Shown here one piece after another: positions 7,718 through 15,775 of a stretch of 64,000 nt of DNA. Origin of the DNA: Ferrovibrio sp046294345. Its GTDB lineage: Bacteria > Pseudomonadota > Alphaproteobacteria > Ferrovibrionales > Ferrovibrionaceae. The notes beneath the pieces are model-generated. The model did not search any database, was not told the origin of the DNA, and saw nothing but the letters and a program-made list of their open reading frames with translations. Location: NCBI GenBank assembly GCA_046294345.1, contig JBKBJT010000014.1:1-64000 (forward strand). Direction: 5' to 3'. A program made the translations under genes and the position numbers. The first letter of the stretch is position 1; each line of letters starts with the position of its first letter.

Positions 7718-8992
7718 ATGATGATTCCCAATACGGATTCGATGCCGGCCAGCGACATACCGGTGGCAATGTGGCTGGTGCAGGCGGGGCTAGACGATGT
7801 TTCGCCCGATATGCTGGTCACCGATTTTTGCAGCCGGACGCTGGAAGCGGGCATTCCGCTGCATCGTGTGTTCGTCGGCATCGCGACGCTGCATCCCCTG
7901 ATGCGCGCGCGCGGCTATACCTGGGTCGAACAGGGCGGCCTGGTCGGCAACGATTCCATGCCGCATCGCGACCCGGCCGATGAGCCTGAAGCCTGGCGCA
8001 ACAGCCCGTTGCGCCACATGATGTCGAATGACGTGCCGGAGATGCGCCGGCGCCTGGTCGGCTCGGCAGGGGATTTCGAATTCCCGGTCTTCGCCGAATT
8101 CGCCGCCCAGGGGCAGACCGACTGGTTCGCCCAGGCGCATAATTTCGGCTGGACTTTCGATCAGGGCCTGTTCGTCACCGACCGTTTCGCCGGCATCGGT
8201 ATGGTCAGCTCCTATACCACTGTCCAGCCCGGCGGGTTCAGCGACGATCACATCATCCGGCTGCGGCGGCTGGTGCCGCTGCTGGCCCTGGCAATGAAGG
8301 CTTCTGTGCTGACCCGGCTCAGCCGCGATGTGGCTGCGGCCTATCTGGGCGGCGACGCGGCGCGGCGCGTACTCAGCGGCGCGATCCGGCGCGGCATGGC
8401 GCAGAGGATCGATGCCGCCATCCTCTATGCCGATCTGCGCGGCTTCACCGCGCTGGCCGACCGGCTGGCGATCGAACCGCTGATCGCGACGCTGAATGCC
8501 TATTTCGATTGCCTGGGTCCGGCCATCGAACGGCATGGCGGGCAGGTGCTGAAATTCCTCGGCGATGGCCTGCTGGCAAGTTTCCAGTTACAGGCCGGGC
8601 AGGATGCCATGCCGATCTGCCGCGCGGTGCTGGCCGCCGCCGATGAGGCGCATGCGGCCGTGGCGGAACTGAACGCCGCGCGCGAACGGGAAGGGCAGCC
8701 CGTGCTGGCGCTGGATATCGCGCTGCATCGCGGCGAGGTGATGTATGGCAATGTCGGTACCGGTGCGCGGCTCGATTTCACGCTGATCGGGCCGGCGGTG
8801 AATGAAGCAGCCCGGCTGGAAAACCTCTGTGCCGCGCTGGACCGCAGTCTGGTGGTGTCGGCATCCTTCGCGAAAGCGGCAGGCGAGGGGCTGGGGCTGA
8901 CGTCCCTGGGCTTCCACCCGCTGCGCGGCCTGCCGGAACCGCAGGAGGTTTACGGTCGCGCGCGCGACGCTCAGCCGGTCGGCACCACGTAA
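7718..8992 (+). CDS. Class III adenylate/guanylate cyclase-domain protein
   Basis: A 424-residue soluble protein. The N-terminal 210 residues are an unrecognised sensory region. The cyclase homology domain follows: ILYADLRGFTALADRL with the first metal aspartate, KFLGDGLLASF with the second, and FTLIGPAVNEAARLENLC for the base- and transition-state-binding segment. Both metal aspartates are present, so catalytic activity is plausible. It likely makes cAMP, and a Crp/Fnr-type protein is encoded at 35775. AGGA precedes the ATG. Its 3' end overlaps the convergent PAS gene by 22 bp. Confidence 0.85.
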   Translation: MMIPNTDSMPASDIPVAMWLVQAGLDDVSPDMLVTDFCSRTLEAGIPLHRVFVGIATLHPLMRARGYTWVEQGGLVGNDSMPHRDPADEPEAWRNSPLRHMMSNDVPEMRRRLVGSAGDFEFPVFAEFAAQGQTDWFAQAHNFGWTFDQGLFVTDRFAGIGMVSSYTTVQPGGFSDDHIIRLRRLVPLLALAMKASVLTRLSRDVAAAYLGGDAARRVLSGAIRRGMAQRIDAAILYADLRGFTALADRLAIEPLIATLNAYFDCLGPAIERHGGQVLKFLGDGLLASFQLQAGQDAMPICRAVLAAADEAHAAVAELNAAREREGQPVLALDIALHRGEVMYGNVGTGARLDFTLIGPAVNEAARLENLCAALDRSLVVSASFAKAAGEGLGLTSLGFHPLRGLPEPQEVYGRARDAQPVGTT

Positions 8993-9453
8993 CCGATCAC
9001 CTGGTCGACGGTGTCGCCGCCATCGGTGGCGATGGGCAGGAACAGGCCGTCGAAGCTCTGGTAGGCACGGTTGGCATGGCGGAAGGTGCCGAAGACGCGC
9101 GCCGGCCGTTTATGCTCGGCCACCCAGCCAAAGCAGTATTTCATCTCGGCCAGCGATGTCGGGTCGTAGAGTTCATCGAAATAGCGACCAGTGGCATCCC
9201 GGCCGCTGCGGTCGGCGAGATCGGTGCCGACCAGGCGGTAGCGGTAACGCACCTGGGCATGGTCGTTATGTTCGATATCGGCGATCACCAGGTTGCCGAG
9301 GTAGCGGCGCAGCGAAATCGGCTCGAAGGCTGTGCGGTCGGGCAGGCTGCGGCTGCTGCGATTGGCCTGCCAATAGGCCAGCAGATCCTGCGCCGCAGGC
9401 AGCAGATGCCCCAGATCGGGATCGAGAACGAGGCCAATATTGGGACCTGTCAT
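8971..9453 (-). CDS. PAS_5-type PAS domain protein
   Basis: A 160-residue single-domain protein of the PAS family common in Rhodospirillales. Landmarks are LPDRTAFEPISLRRYLGNLV, RYRLVGTDLADRSGRDATG and YQSFDGLFLPIATDGG. Members have no output domain and are probably small ligand-sensing or signalling partners. A paralogue of the same family is at 26081-26617. Its C-terminal codons overlap those of the convergent cyclase by 22 bp. The upstream 408-bp gap should hold its promoter. Confidence 0.75.
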   Translation of the reverse strand: MTGPNIGLVLDPDLGHLLPAAQDLLAYWQANRSSRSLPDRTAFEPISLRRYLGNLVIADIEHNDHAQVRYRYRLVGTDLADRSGRDATGRYFDELYDPTSLAEMKYCFGWVAEHKRPARVFGTFRHANRAYQSFDGLFLPIATDGGDTVDQVIGYVVPTG

Positions 9454-9861
9454 TCTGACCAGCCCTTCTCCCTAGACAAAACGACTATAAGCGGCAGGGA
9501 GATCACGGCAATAGCGAAAGAGTGCCGGGCCGTATGGGGCCCTCGCGACGGAATGGAAGTGGGCGAACAAATAACGCCGCAGGCGACGAACAACGACGCC
9601 ATAACGCCGTTATTCGTCTTCATGCGAGAAGAGGTTAAGGAAGCGTCAACGCGGAAATAAGGCGAAAATGTGAATTCTCGATAACCTGCGCAGAGCGGGC
9701 TTGAAACCACCGCCAGAGCGCTTATCTTCTCTCACAGGTCGTCAAGACCACGATGATCGCCGCCCGTAACGCGGGATGCAGTGACCCGCCGGCGCATCAT
9801 CGAGCATTCCCCGATATCCCCCTACATTGAGTGATGTCGTAACCTTTCGGTATCCCGGCGT
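9454..9861. other. 408-bp intergenic region with a repeated ATAACGCCG element
   Basis: No convincing gene is seen. ATAACGCCG occurs at 9571-9579 and 9601-9609, exactly 30 bp apart; the second lies in a 13-bp palindrome ATAACG-C-CGTTAT (9601-9613). The region upstream of the leftward PAS gene probably contains its promoter. The remainder shows no clear structure. Confidence 0.4.
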
Positions 9862-10218
9862 TTATTTGACGCTGGCGATCCGGAAGGTGTGGGAGTCTCC
9901 GTCCGGTTCAGTGATGGTGATGTATTCGCCCATCCGGAACAGGTGGCGGTCCAGCTTGTAGATCGCCTCGTCATCCGCATCGCCCGGTTCATAGGAAAAC
10001 GCCCAGCCCTGGCGGGTATGGATCAGTTCGCCGTTGCGGTCGCCTTCGCCGGCCCAGAATCGGCGCACGCGGCATTCCGCGCGCTGTTTGCGCCAGGCTT
10101 CCGCGTCGAGATGCCCTTCCGCATCCAGCGGGGCCTTCAGATCATAGCCATGCGCGGCGCTCCCTTCGGGGAAATCCGGGTTGCGGGCCAACTCAAGGCG
10201 AATGGTCTTCAGGGTCAT
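9862..10218 (-). CDS. Conserved hypothetical protein (118 aa)
   Basis: A compact acidic protein beginning MTLKTIRLELARNPDFPEGS and ending in a beta-rich segment GEYITITEPDGDSHTFRIAS. It contains RVRRFWAGEGDRNGELIHTR. There are no signal peptide, membrane segments or catalytic motifs I recognise. Its start overlaps the end of the 99-aa gene upstream by 26 bp, so the two are translated together. Similar small proteins are widespread in alphaproteobacteria with no assigned function. Confidence 0.75.
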   Translation of the reverse strand: MTLKTIRLELARNPDFPEGSAAHGYDLKAPLDAEGHLDAEAWRKQRAECRVRRFWAGEGDRNGELIHTRQGWAFSYEPGDADDEAIYKLDRHLFRMGEYITITEPDGDSHTFRIASVK

Positions 10219-10492
10219 GGGCTGCCTTCTTTCCTTTCGGCGGATAACGTTTAACGAATTCCGACAGTATCAGTTTCAGCGCCAGGGCATGGGCGGAATC
10301 CCCGCGTGCCTTGGCGGCGGCGATGTCGTCGAGGATGATCCGGCGAATCCGCATGCTGCCATCGGGGGCAGCGAGCAGATAGTTGCCGAATTCGGCCGCG
10401 ACGATCTGGGGAATATGCTCATGCTCGGCGATGGCCTCGATCTCCGCCTGCGTGAGCCGGCAAAAGGCCAGGCAATCCTCATAGCTCAGCAT
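10193..10492 (-). CDS. Conserved hypothetical protein (99 aa)
   Basis: A small, mainly helical protein starting MLSYEDCLAFCRLTQAEIEA. The ATG at 10490-10492 is chosen over an upstream one at 10519 because it has an excellent GGGAGGTG ribosome site directly before it. The Lys/Pro-rich tail runs over the beginning of the 118-aa gene. No motif points to a function. Confidence 0.7.
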   Translation of the reverse strand: MLSYEDCLAFCRLTQAEIEAIAEHEHIPQIVAAEFGNYLLAAPDGSMRIRRIILDDIAAAKARGDSAHALALKLILSEFVKRYPPKGKKAAHDPEDHSP

Positions 10493-10784
10493 GGGCACCT
10501 CCCGCCCCGCACGGGGCATGGCTACCCTAACGGGCCACTAGCGGCCTGCATTGATTCATCGCAACCGCCGCAAATGATGATTTTTTATGCCATTCTCGGG
10601 CGTCGCTTGCCCCCAAAACGGCCCATAGCGGAAAATTGTATGCAAAATTTGGGGCCGTCCCGGCCACAAGGGGTTGCTCCCGCAGCGGACAGCATCAACA
10701 ATTCCCGTCCAGCCCGGGGCGAGTCCGCGCCGGCATCCCCGCATCCGGTCCCGTCCGACCCAGTCCAGATTGGCGAGCTTCTCC

Positions 10785-11639
10785 ATGATTTTCGGTATTC
10801 CGTATTCAGAACTGGTCTGGCTGGCCGTGGCCCTGCTGGCGGCCGGTGCCGTCACCGGAATCCTGGCGGGCGTATTCGGCGTCGGCGGCGGTGCGGTGGT
10901 GGTGCCGGTGCTCTACGAACTGTTCGTGATCATCGGCATCCCCGAAGAGGTACGCATGCCGCTTTGCGTCGGCACCTCGCTGGCAGTAATCATTCCCACC
11001 TCGATCCGGTCGTTCAACGCGCATCGCCGCAAGGGCGCCGTCGACATGTCGATCGTGAAGATCTGGGCGGTGCCGGTGATCATCGGCGTGGTGGCCGGCA
11101 GCTATGTGGCCCGCTTCGCGCCGGCCGATCTGTTCAAGGCCGTGTTCGTGGTGGTGGCGGGCATTTCCGCCTTCCGCCTGCTGTTCGGCCGGGAGTCCTG
11201 GAAGATCAGCGACACCATGCCCGGCAACGCGATCATGCGCGCCTATGGCCTGCTGATCGGCGTGCTGTCGTCGCTGATGGGCATCGGCGGCGGCCAGCTC
11301 TCCAACCTGTTTATGACCTTCTACGGCCGGCCGATCCACCAGGCGGTGGCCACATCGTCCGGCCTGGGCGTGCTGATCTCCATCCCCGGTGCGATTGGTT
11401 ATATCTATGCCGGCTGGCCGAAAGCCGCAGATTTCCCCGATGTCGTCGCCCTGCAACCGCCGCTGGCGCTGGGGTACGTCTCGTTGATCGGCTTCATCCT
11501 GTTCGTGCCGACCAGCATCTGGACCGCCCCGATCGGGGCCCGCATCGCCCATGCCCTGCCCAAACGCAAGCTGGAGGTGCTGTTCGGCCTGTTCCTCTCG
11601 GTTGTTTGCGCCCGCTTCGTTTTCAGCTTTTTCTTCTGA
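10785..11639 (+). CDS. Sulfite exporter TauE/SafE family membrane protein
   Basis: A 284-residue polytopic membrane protein of the TauE/SafE (DUF81) family, which exports or imports sulfur-containing or organic anions. Two homologous halves are visible: GILAGVFGVGGGAVVVPVLY near the start and SSLMGIGGGQLSNLFMTFYG in the middle, both carrying the Gly-rich family repeat. The start at 10785 removes a 37-residue basic, Pro-rich stretch with no membrane character that would precede it if translation began at 10674. Substrate cannot be told. Confidence 0.8.
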   Translation: MIFGIPYSELVWLAVALLAAGAVTGILAGVFGVGGGAVVVPVLYELFVIIGIPEEVRMPLCVGTSLAVIIPTSIRSFNAHRRKGAVDMSIVKIWAVPVIIGVVAGSYVARFAPADLFKAVFVVVAGISAFRLLFGRESWKISDTMPGNAIMRAYGLLIGVLSSLMGIGGGQLSNLFMTFYGRPIHQAVATSSGLGVLISIPGAIGYIYAGWPKAADFPDVVALQPPLALGYVSLIGFILFVPTSIWTAPIGARIAHALPKRKLEVLFGLFLSVVCARFVFSFFF

Positions 11640-11676
11640 TCCGGGTCAAAAACACCCTTCCGTCCCTGTACTAGAC

Positions 11677-11698
11677 ACCCGCAGCGCGGGTAATTTTA
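11677..11698 (+). terminator. Weak terminator-like hairpin after the TauE/SafE gene
   Basis: ACCCGC-AGC-GCGGGT forms a 6-bp stem followed by AATTTT, 37 bp after the stop codon and 33 bp before the next start. The stem and T-tract are short, so this is tentative. Confidence 0.35.
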
Positions 11699-11730
11699 CC
11701 CGGTATATGCGTGGTAGGGGCCGAGGGGTC

Positions 11731-13182
11731 ATGAATTTCGGTATCTTGGACCGGCAGCGGCTGGTCATGATTGTCAGCGTCCTGTTGATCGGCGGCTTCC
11801 TGGCGACCTCACTGGCCAGCTATTTCGTCTCGCGGCAATCGCTGCGGCATGCCGTGATCGATACCGAACTGCCGCTGACCTCGGACAACATCTATTCCGA
11901 GATCCAGAAGGACCTGATCCAGCCGATCCTGATCTCGTCGGTGATGGCCACCGATACCTTCCTGCGCAACTGGGTGCTGGACGGCGAGGGCGACCAGACC
12001 CGCGTCATCCAGTATCTGCACGACATCAAACAGCGCTATGGCGCCTTCACCAGTTTCTTCGTCTCCGAACGCACCCGTCGCTATTACCACGCCGACAGCG
12101 TGCTGAAGACGGTGCAGGACAGCGAACCACGCGACGAATGGTATTTCCGCGTGCGGCAGATGACGGCGCCCTACGAGATCAACGTCGATCCCGACCTGGC
12201 CAACCAGGACGCGATGACGATCTTCATCAATTACCGGGTGCTGGACTATCAGGGCAATTTCATCGGCGCCACCGGCATCGGCCTCACCGTCAACGCCGTG
12301 CGCAGCCTGATCAACGACTATCAGCGCCGTTTCGGCCGCACCGTCTATTTCGCCGACCAGAGCGGCCGCATCGTGCTGATCGGCGAAGGCGAGGCGGTGC
12401 CGGAAGACAACGTGCGGCAACGTGGCGATATCGGCCGCCTGATGCCGCAATGGTCGCGTAGCGAAACCCGCAGCTTCGAATACGACTATCTTGGCCGCAG
12501 CCGTTTTCTGAATGTGCGCTTCATTTCCGAACTGGGCTGGTATCTGCTGGTGGAAAAGGACGCCGATGGCGACCTGGCCGAGATCCGCAATGCGCTTTAC
12601 GTCAACCTCGCGATCTGCCTGCTGGTCACCGTTCTGGTGCTGCTGGCACTCTGGGCGACGCTCACGCGGTATCAGAAACGCCTGGATGCGACGGCGGCGG
12701 CCGACAAGCTGACCGGACTGACCACGCGGCATGCCTATGACATCCTGCTGCAGCAGGCGGTGCGTGATGCCGGGCGACTGGCGCAGCCGGTGGCCGCGAT
12801 CATGATCGATGTCGACCGCTTCAAGGCGATCAACGACGGCTTCGGCCATCTGGCCGGCGACCGCGTGCTGTGCGGCGTGGCGAATGCGATCCGCGCCAGC
12901 CTGCGTGCCTCCGACATCATCTGCCGCTGGGGCGGCGATGAATTCCAGGTGGCTTTACGCAATTGCGATCTGGCCAATGCCGAACGCGTGGCCGAAACGA
13001 TCCGCCAGACCGTGGAGAATGCCGGATTCAGTTTCGAGGGGCGGAACATACCGGCGACGGTGAGCGTCGGCGTCGCCGTGCTGAAACCGGGCGAGGAGAT
13101 GCAGGGCCTGATCGCCCGAGCCGATGCGGCGCTGTATCAGGCCAAGCAGGCCGGACGGAACTGCATGCGGTCGGAAGGGTGA
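11731..13182 (+). CDS. Membrane-bound diguanylate cyclase (Cache-type sensor plus GGDEF)
   Basis: A 483-residue protein. One membrane helix (about residues 10-32) is followed by a long periplasmic double-Cache-like sensor (about 35-285; note YHADSVLKTVQDSEPRDEWY and GATGIGLTVNAVRSLI), a second helix (about 290-312, ICLLVTVLVLLALWATL) and a C-terminal GGDEF domain. The active site RWGGDEFQ and the substrate strand IMIDVDRFKAINDGFGHLAGD are intact, so it should make c-di-GMP from two GTP. An RxxD inhibitory site is not evident. ATG 11731 is preferred over 11707 because GAGGGG lies just upstream. Confidence 0.88.
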   Translation: MNFGILDRQRLVMIVSVLLIGGFLATSLASYFVSRQSLRHAVIDTELPLTSDNIYSEIQKDLIQPILISSVMATDTFLRNWVLDGEGDQTRVIQYLHDIKQRYGAFTSFFVSERTRRYYHADSVLKTVQDSEPRDEWYFRVRQMTAPYEINVDPDLANQDAMTIFINYRVLDYQGNFIGATGIGLTVNAVRSLINDYQRRFGRTVYFADQSGRIVLIGEGEAVPEDNVRQRGDIGRLMPQWSRSETRSFEYDYLGRSRFLNVRFISELGWYLLVEKDADGDLAEIRNALYVNLAICLLVTVLVLLALWATLTRYQKRLDATAAADKLTGLTTRHAYDILLQQAVRDAGRLAQPVAAIMIDVDRFKAINDGFGHLAGDRVLCGVANAIRASLRASDIICRWGGDEFQVALRNCDLANAERVAETIRQTVENAGFSFEGRNIPATVSVGVAVLKPGEEMQGLIARADAALYQAKQAGRNCMRSEG

Positions 13183-13185
13183 GGC

Positions 13186-13398
13186 TCAGGCCTTCTTCAC
13201 GAAGCAGGTCTTGAGCACCAGGCCCTTCACTTTGTCGGTGCGGCCCTCGATCTCTTCCTCGTCGGCGGTGAGGCGGATGTTCTTGATCACGGTGCCGCGC
13301 TTGAGCGTGGTATTCGCGCCCTTCACCTTCAGGTCCTTGGTGAGCACGACGCTGTCGCCATCGGCCAGCAGGTTGCCGTTGCTGTCTTTTACGTCCAC
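13186..13398 (-). CDS. PhnA/YjdM-type small protein, C-terminal domain only
   Basis: A 70-residue protein: VKDSNGNLLADGDSVVLTKD, then LKRGTVIKNIRLTADEEEIE and GLVLKTCFVKK. This is the SH3-like C-terminal domain of PhnA/YjdM. The N-terminal zinc ribbon of full-length YjdM (about 111 aa) is absent, a short form also common in proteobacteria. The historical name 'alkylphosphonate uptake' is not supported by biochemistry. It sits just outside the left att site of the mobile element, so it is the original chromosomal neighbour of the tRNA-Ser gene. Confidence 0.85.
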   Translation of the reverse strand: MDVKDSNGNLLADGDSVVLTKDLKVKGANTTLKRGTVIKNIRLTADEEEIEGRTDKVKGLVLKTCFVKKA

Positions 13399-13435
13399 GA
13401 GAATCTCCTGGATGGCGGGCTGAAGTCAGCCCACC

Positions 13436-13493
13436 TGGCGGATGGGGTGAGATTCGAACTCACGGTACCGTTTCCGGTACGGCGGTTTTCAAG
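13436..13493 (-). repeat. attL-like distal repeat: displaced 3' part of tRNA-Ser
   Basis: A 58-bp copy of the tRNA-Ser 3' region (from the anticodon loop to the encoded CCA). It differs from the right-hand copy at four positions: one acceptor-stem base and three bases in the variable-arm loop. It stops matching just after TTCAAG, within the anticodon loop, where tyrosine recombinases typically cross over. It lacks the tRNA 5' half and is not a functional gene. Confidence 0.9.
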
Positions 13494-14002
13494 CCCACTA
13501 AATTTGATCTATCTATCAACGCATTATCGGTTTCGTGTGTCAGAAGCCCTTAGAAAATGGGCATATCTTCGATGCTCTCACAATCCCTGATCAACCTATC
13601 ATAACATTTTTCGCGGCCAAACTTTTGGCCAGAATTTGGACAGCGACATCGGATGTTTCGCGTGAATAGAAAATGAATAGATAACGATGATTGAAGAAGC
13701 GTAGCGTTTCAGTATTCTAACTACGTCATCGCTACGCTTCAGCAACGTAGGCTCTCCGGTGACTAACATTATGGACGCCGTGCTCTGCACGCCTATCCAA
13801 GACGAGATGCGATAACAGGCTGGGAATAATAGGCACGTGTGAAGGGGAGGTAGGGCTCACCTGGATCCGCGTCCGGTCGTGCAGCGTGAAGCCTCGAGCT
13901 GTACTGGCCGAATCAGAGGGGAACCGGCCCCGCATCATTACCGGCGCCAGCGCTTGCCTCGGCAGCTCCCTGGCGGCCCGAGCATGAGTTCGGAGCCGTC
14001 CC
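13494..14002. other. Left-end non-coding region of the element
   Basis: About 500 bp without a convincing gene. It holds an arm-type-like 20-bp motif at 13623-13642 (matching 16 of 20 bases of a motif at 24044-24063), an overlapping near-palindrome GGCCAAAC/TTTTGGCC, and AT-rich stretches. Short frames seen here have no family features. It should contain the promoter of the excisionase-like gene at 14003. Confidence 0.5.
13623..13642 (+). promoter_or_regulatory. Putative integrase arm-binding site, left
   Basis: TTTTGGCCAGAATTTGGACA resembles the motif at 24044 in the same orientation with 16 of 20 bases identical. Each lies within about 150 bp of an att repeat. Tyrosine integrases of the lambda type bind such arm sites with an N-terminal domain; this assignment is by analogy. 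Confidence 0.45.
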
Positions 14003-14260
14003 ATGGAGAAACTCTACAGCACTGCCGAGTTCGCTCAATTCCTCGGTGTTCACGAGCAATCTGTTGTTCGCCTGCGCTGGCAAAAGCGTGGTCCTGCCTA
14101 TTTGAAAACGGGCAAGATTGTCCGGTATCGAGAATCCGATATTCAAGCCTGGCTTGCCAAGCTGACGATCGCGTCGGATGGAAAGCCGATTCGACGGCTA
14201 GGTCGACCGCGAAAGCAGGGCCAGAAACAACAAACGCCAGCGGTATTCGCTGGCGTTTGA
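14003..14260 (+). CDS. Excisionase-like helix-turn-helix protein
   Basis: An 85-residue basic protein. KLYSTAEFAQFLGVHEQSVV is a MerR/AlpA-type winged HTH opening, with the wing TGKIVRYRESDIQAWLAK following, exactly the pattern of phage and ICE excisionases or AlpA-like regulators. The tail is Arg/Lys/Gln-rich. It is at the opposite end of the element from the integrase but would be adjacent to attP when circular. It could direct excision, regulate rep, or both. A hairpin overlaps its 3' end. Confidence 0.75.
   Translation: MEKLYSTAEFAQFLGVHEQSVVRLRWQKRGPAYLKTGKIVRYRESDIQAWLAKLTIASDGKPIRRLGRPRKQGQKQQTPAVFAGV
14232..14258 (+). terminator. Hairpin overlapping the end of the excisionase-like gene
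   Basis: AAACGCCAGCG / CGCTGGCGTTT is a perfect 11-bp stem with a GTATT loop, ending at the stop codon TGA. There is only a short T-run inside the stem, so it may be a terminator, attenuator or protein-binding site. Confidence 0.5.
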
Positions 14261-14294
14261 GGCCTCGGGCGGGTGCAGCGCTCGGGGCAGAGGT

Positions 14295-14308
14295 CATCTC
14301 GCGAGATG
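14295..14308. promoter_or_regulatory. 14-bp perfect palindrome upstream of rep
   Basis: CATCTCGCGAGATG is a perfect inverted repeat between the excisionase-like gene and the replication gene. It could be an operator for the HTH protein or part of the double-strand origin. Confidence 0.3.
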
Positions 14309-14377
14309 GTGGGATTTTAGCCGTCTCTCCAGTTTTCGCAAGCTCAGGGTCGCGCCTGCCCGGCGAGTACGCCGGCA

Positions 14378-15766
14378 ATGCCGCGCATTTCCAATATCGA
14401 GGCCGACAGCTCGACTCGGGGCCGTCCGCCCTCTCTTGCCCGTAGTGCTATCGCCAGCGGCCGACAGGCCGCGCCAGGCCGCCAGCCGGCGGCCGCAGCG
14501 GCGGGCGCAGCCCGTCGCCTTGACAATGGAGGAAAAGCGTTTCCGGGGAGGAGCGCTGAACCCGGATCTAGGGCGCTCGGCAGGCGCAAGCAGAATGGCG
14601 ACGAGCAGGCATCCATCCGTGTGTCGACGGCGGACGGCCTAACCGTATGGGTTGCCGCCAGCAAGGCCGCCGTTAACCGGCTCAGGACGACTGGGGGACG
14701 ATATGACCTTCAAGCCTACATCGCAGGTCTTCTCCGGGATCCTGCCACTGGACGCGGGCCGGCCGTGTCTGGCTGTGGGGCCCCAGCCTGGGGGGCGACC
14801 AGCATCGGAATTACGTACGATCCCGCCAGGCAGCGCGCCGGTGTGAAACGGATTATCCGGTGTGGATCGAGCTGGTTATGTCCCAACTGTACGATCGCCA
14901 AAGCAATTCAGCGTGGGGAGAAGGCAGGCCGGGTGGCGCAGGCCGTCATCGACGGCCGGGATGGGTGGAAGGGCCAAGTCTGGCTCATGACGCTGACCGC
15001 TCACCACCATCTCGGTACCTTGTTGGGCGAGATGAAGGAGCATGAGGTAGAAGGCTTTCGCAAAGTTATTTCTGGCAGAGAATGGATTCGGATTAAGAGG
15101 GAGTTTGGGATCATTGGCCAATTGAAGGCGATCGAAACGCCCTGGTCTTACCTGACGGGCTGGCATGCCCATTTGCATATCCTACTGCTGTTCAACCACC
15201 GGGATAACGCCCGCGCAGAAGCGGCCTGCCGGGCCATTGTTCAGAGATGGCGGGCCGAGATGAAGCAGCGTGGTCTGCAAACATCGCTCGGGGGGCAGGA
15301 CTATCAACGATGCAGATCGGCGCATCAGGCCGCGGACTACGTAGCAAAAGGCTCGATGGAAATGGCCTTAGGCGCGATTAAGGAATCGAAGAAGGGATTC
15401 AGTGTGTCGCCGCTGGTACTGGCTGAGATGGCCAGGCTCGGCGATAAGGAGGCCCGAGGTCGGTTTATTGAATACTCGCAATGTATGCCAGGGACGCAGC
15501 AGCTTGTTGTTCCACGCAAATTGCAGGATTTCTTAGGCATCGATTTGCGTGATGAAAATGAAAGCCAAGAAGAGGCTATCGAATCCGATGATGGCGCACA
15601 GGAAGTGGGCTGTGTGCCTACGCTGGATTGGAAGATGATGCGCCAACATCGTTTAGTTGGTAGCTTTATGGAATTAGTCGAGGAGATGTTCCACGATGGC
15701 CGCACATGGCAAAGCACCATTGAACCATGGCTGGTGCGATGGCGAAGTATATGGGACGAAGGTTGA
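14378..15766 (+). CDS. rep: Rolling-circle replication initiator (HUH Rep)
   Basis: Up to 462 residues. It has the landmarks of plasmid Rep proteins of the Rep_1-like group: a Cys pair in RCGSSWLCPNC (about 162-171), motif I VWLMTLTAHHH, motif II GWHAHLHILLLF with metal-binding His263 and His265, and motif III HQAADYVAKG with the likely catalytic Tyr321. Such enzymes nick one strand at the double-strand origin and start rolling-circle synthesis. Start is uncertain: the first 75 residues are Arg/Pro/Ala-rich and lack family features, so translation may begin further in (for example GTG near 14621). Presence of Rep in an integrated element suggests replication after excision. Confidence 0.85.
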   Translation: MPRISNIEADSSTRGRPPSLARSAIASGRQAAPGRQPAAAAAGAARRLDNGGKAFPGRSAEPGSRALGRRKQNGDEQASIRVSTADGLTVWVAASKAAVNRLRTTGGRYDLQAYIAGLLRDPATGRGPAVSGCGAPAWGATSIGITYDPARQRAGVKRIIRCGSSWLCPNCTIAKAIQRGEKAGRVAQAVIDGRDGWKGQVWLMTLTAHHHLGTLLGEMKEHEVEGFRKVISGREWIRIKREFGIIGQLKAIETPWSYLTGWHAHLHILLLFNHRDNARAEAACRAIVQRWRAEMKQRGLQTSLGGQDYQRCRSAHQAADYVAKGSMEMALGAIKESKKGFSVSPLVLAEMARLGDKEARGRFIEYSQCMPGTQQLVVPRKLQDFLGIDLRDENESQEEAIESDDGAQEVGCVPTLDWKMMRQHRLVGSFMELVEEMFHDGRTWQSTIEPWLVRWRSIWDEG

Positions 15767-15775
15767 GTGGAAAAA

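Noticed and set aside
13436..13493. A second tRNA-Ser gene at the left end of the element
   Set aside because: Only the 3' part is present; the 5' acceptor, D arm and half of the anticodon stem are absent, so it is the displaced att repeat.
13879..14445. A 188-aa open frame overlapping the HTH gene
   Set aside because: It overlaps the well-supported excisionase-like gene in another frame and has no coherent domain; composition is Ser/Arg/Gly shadow-like.
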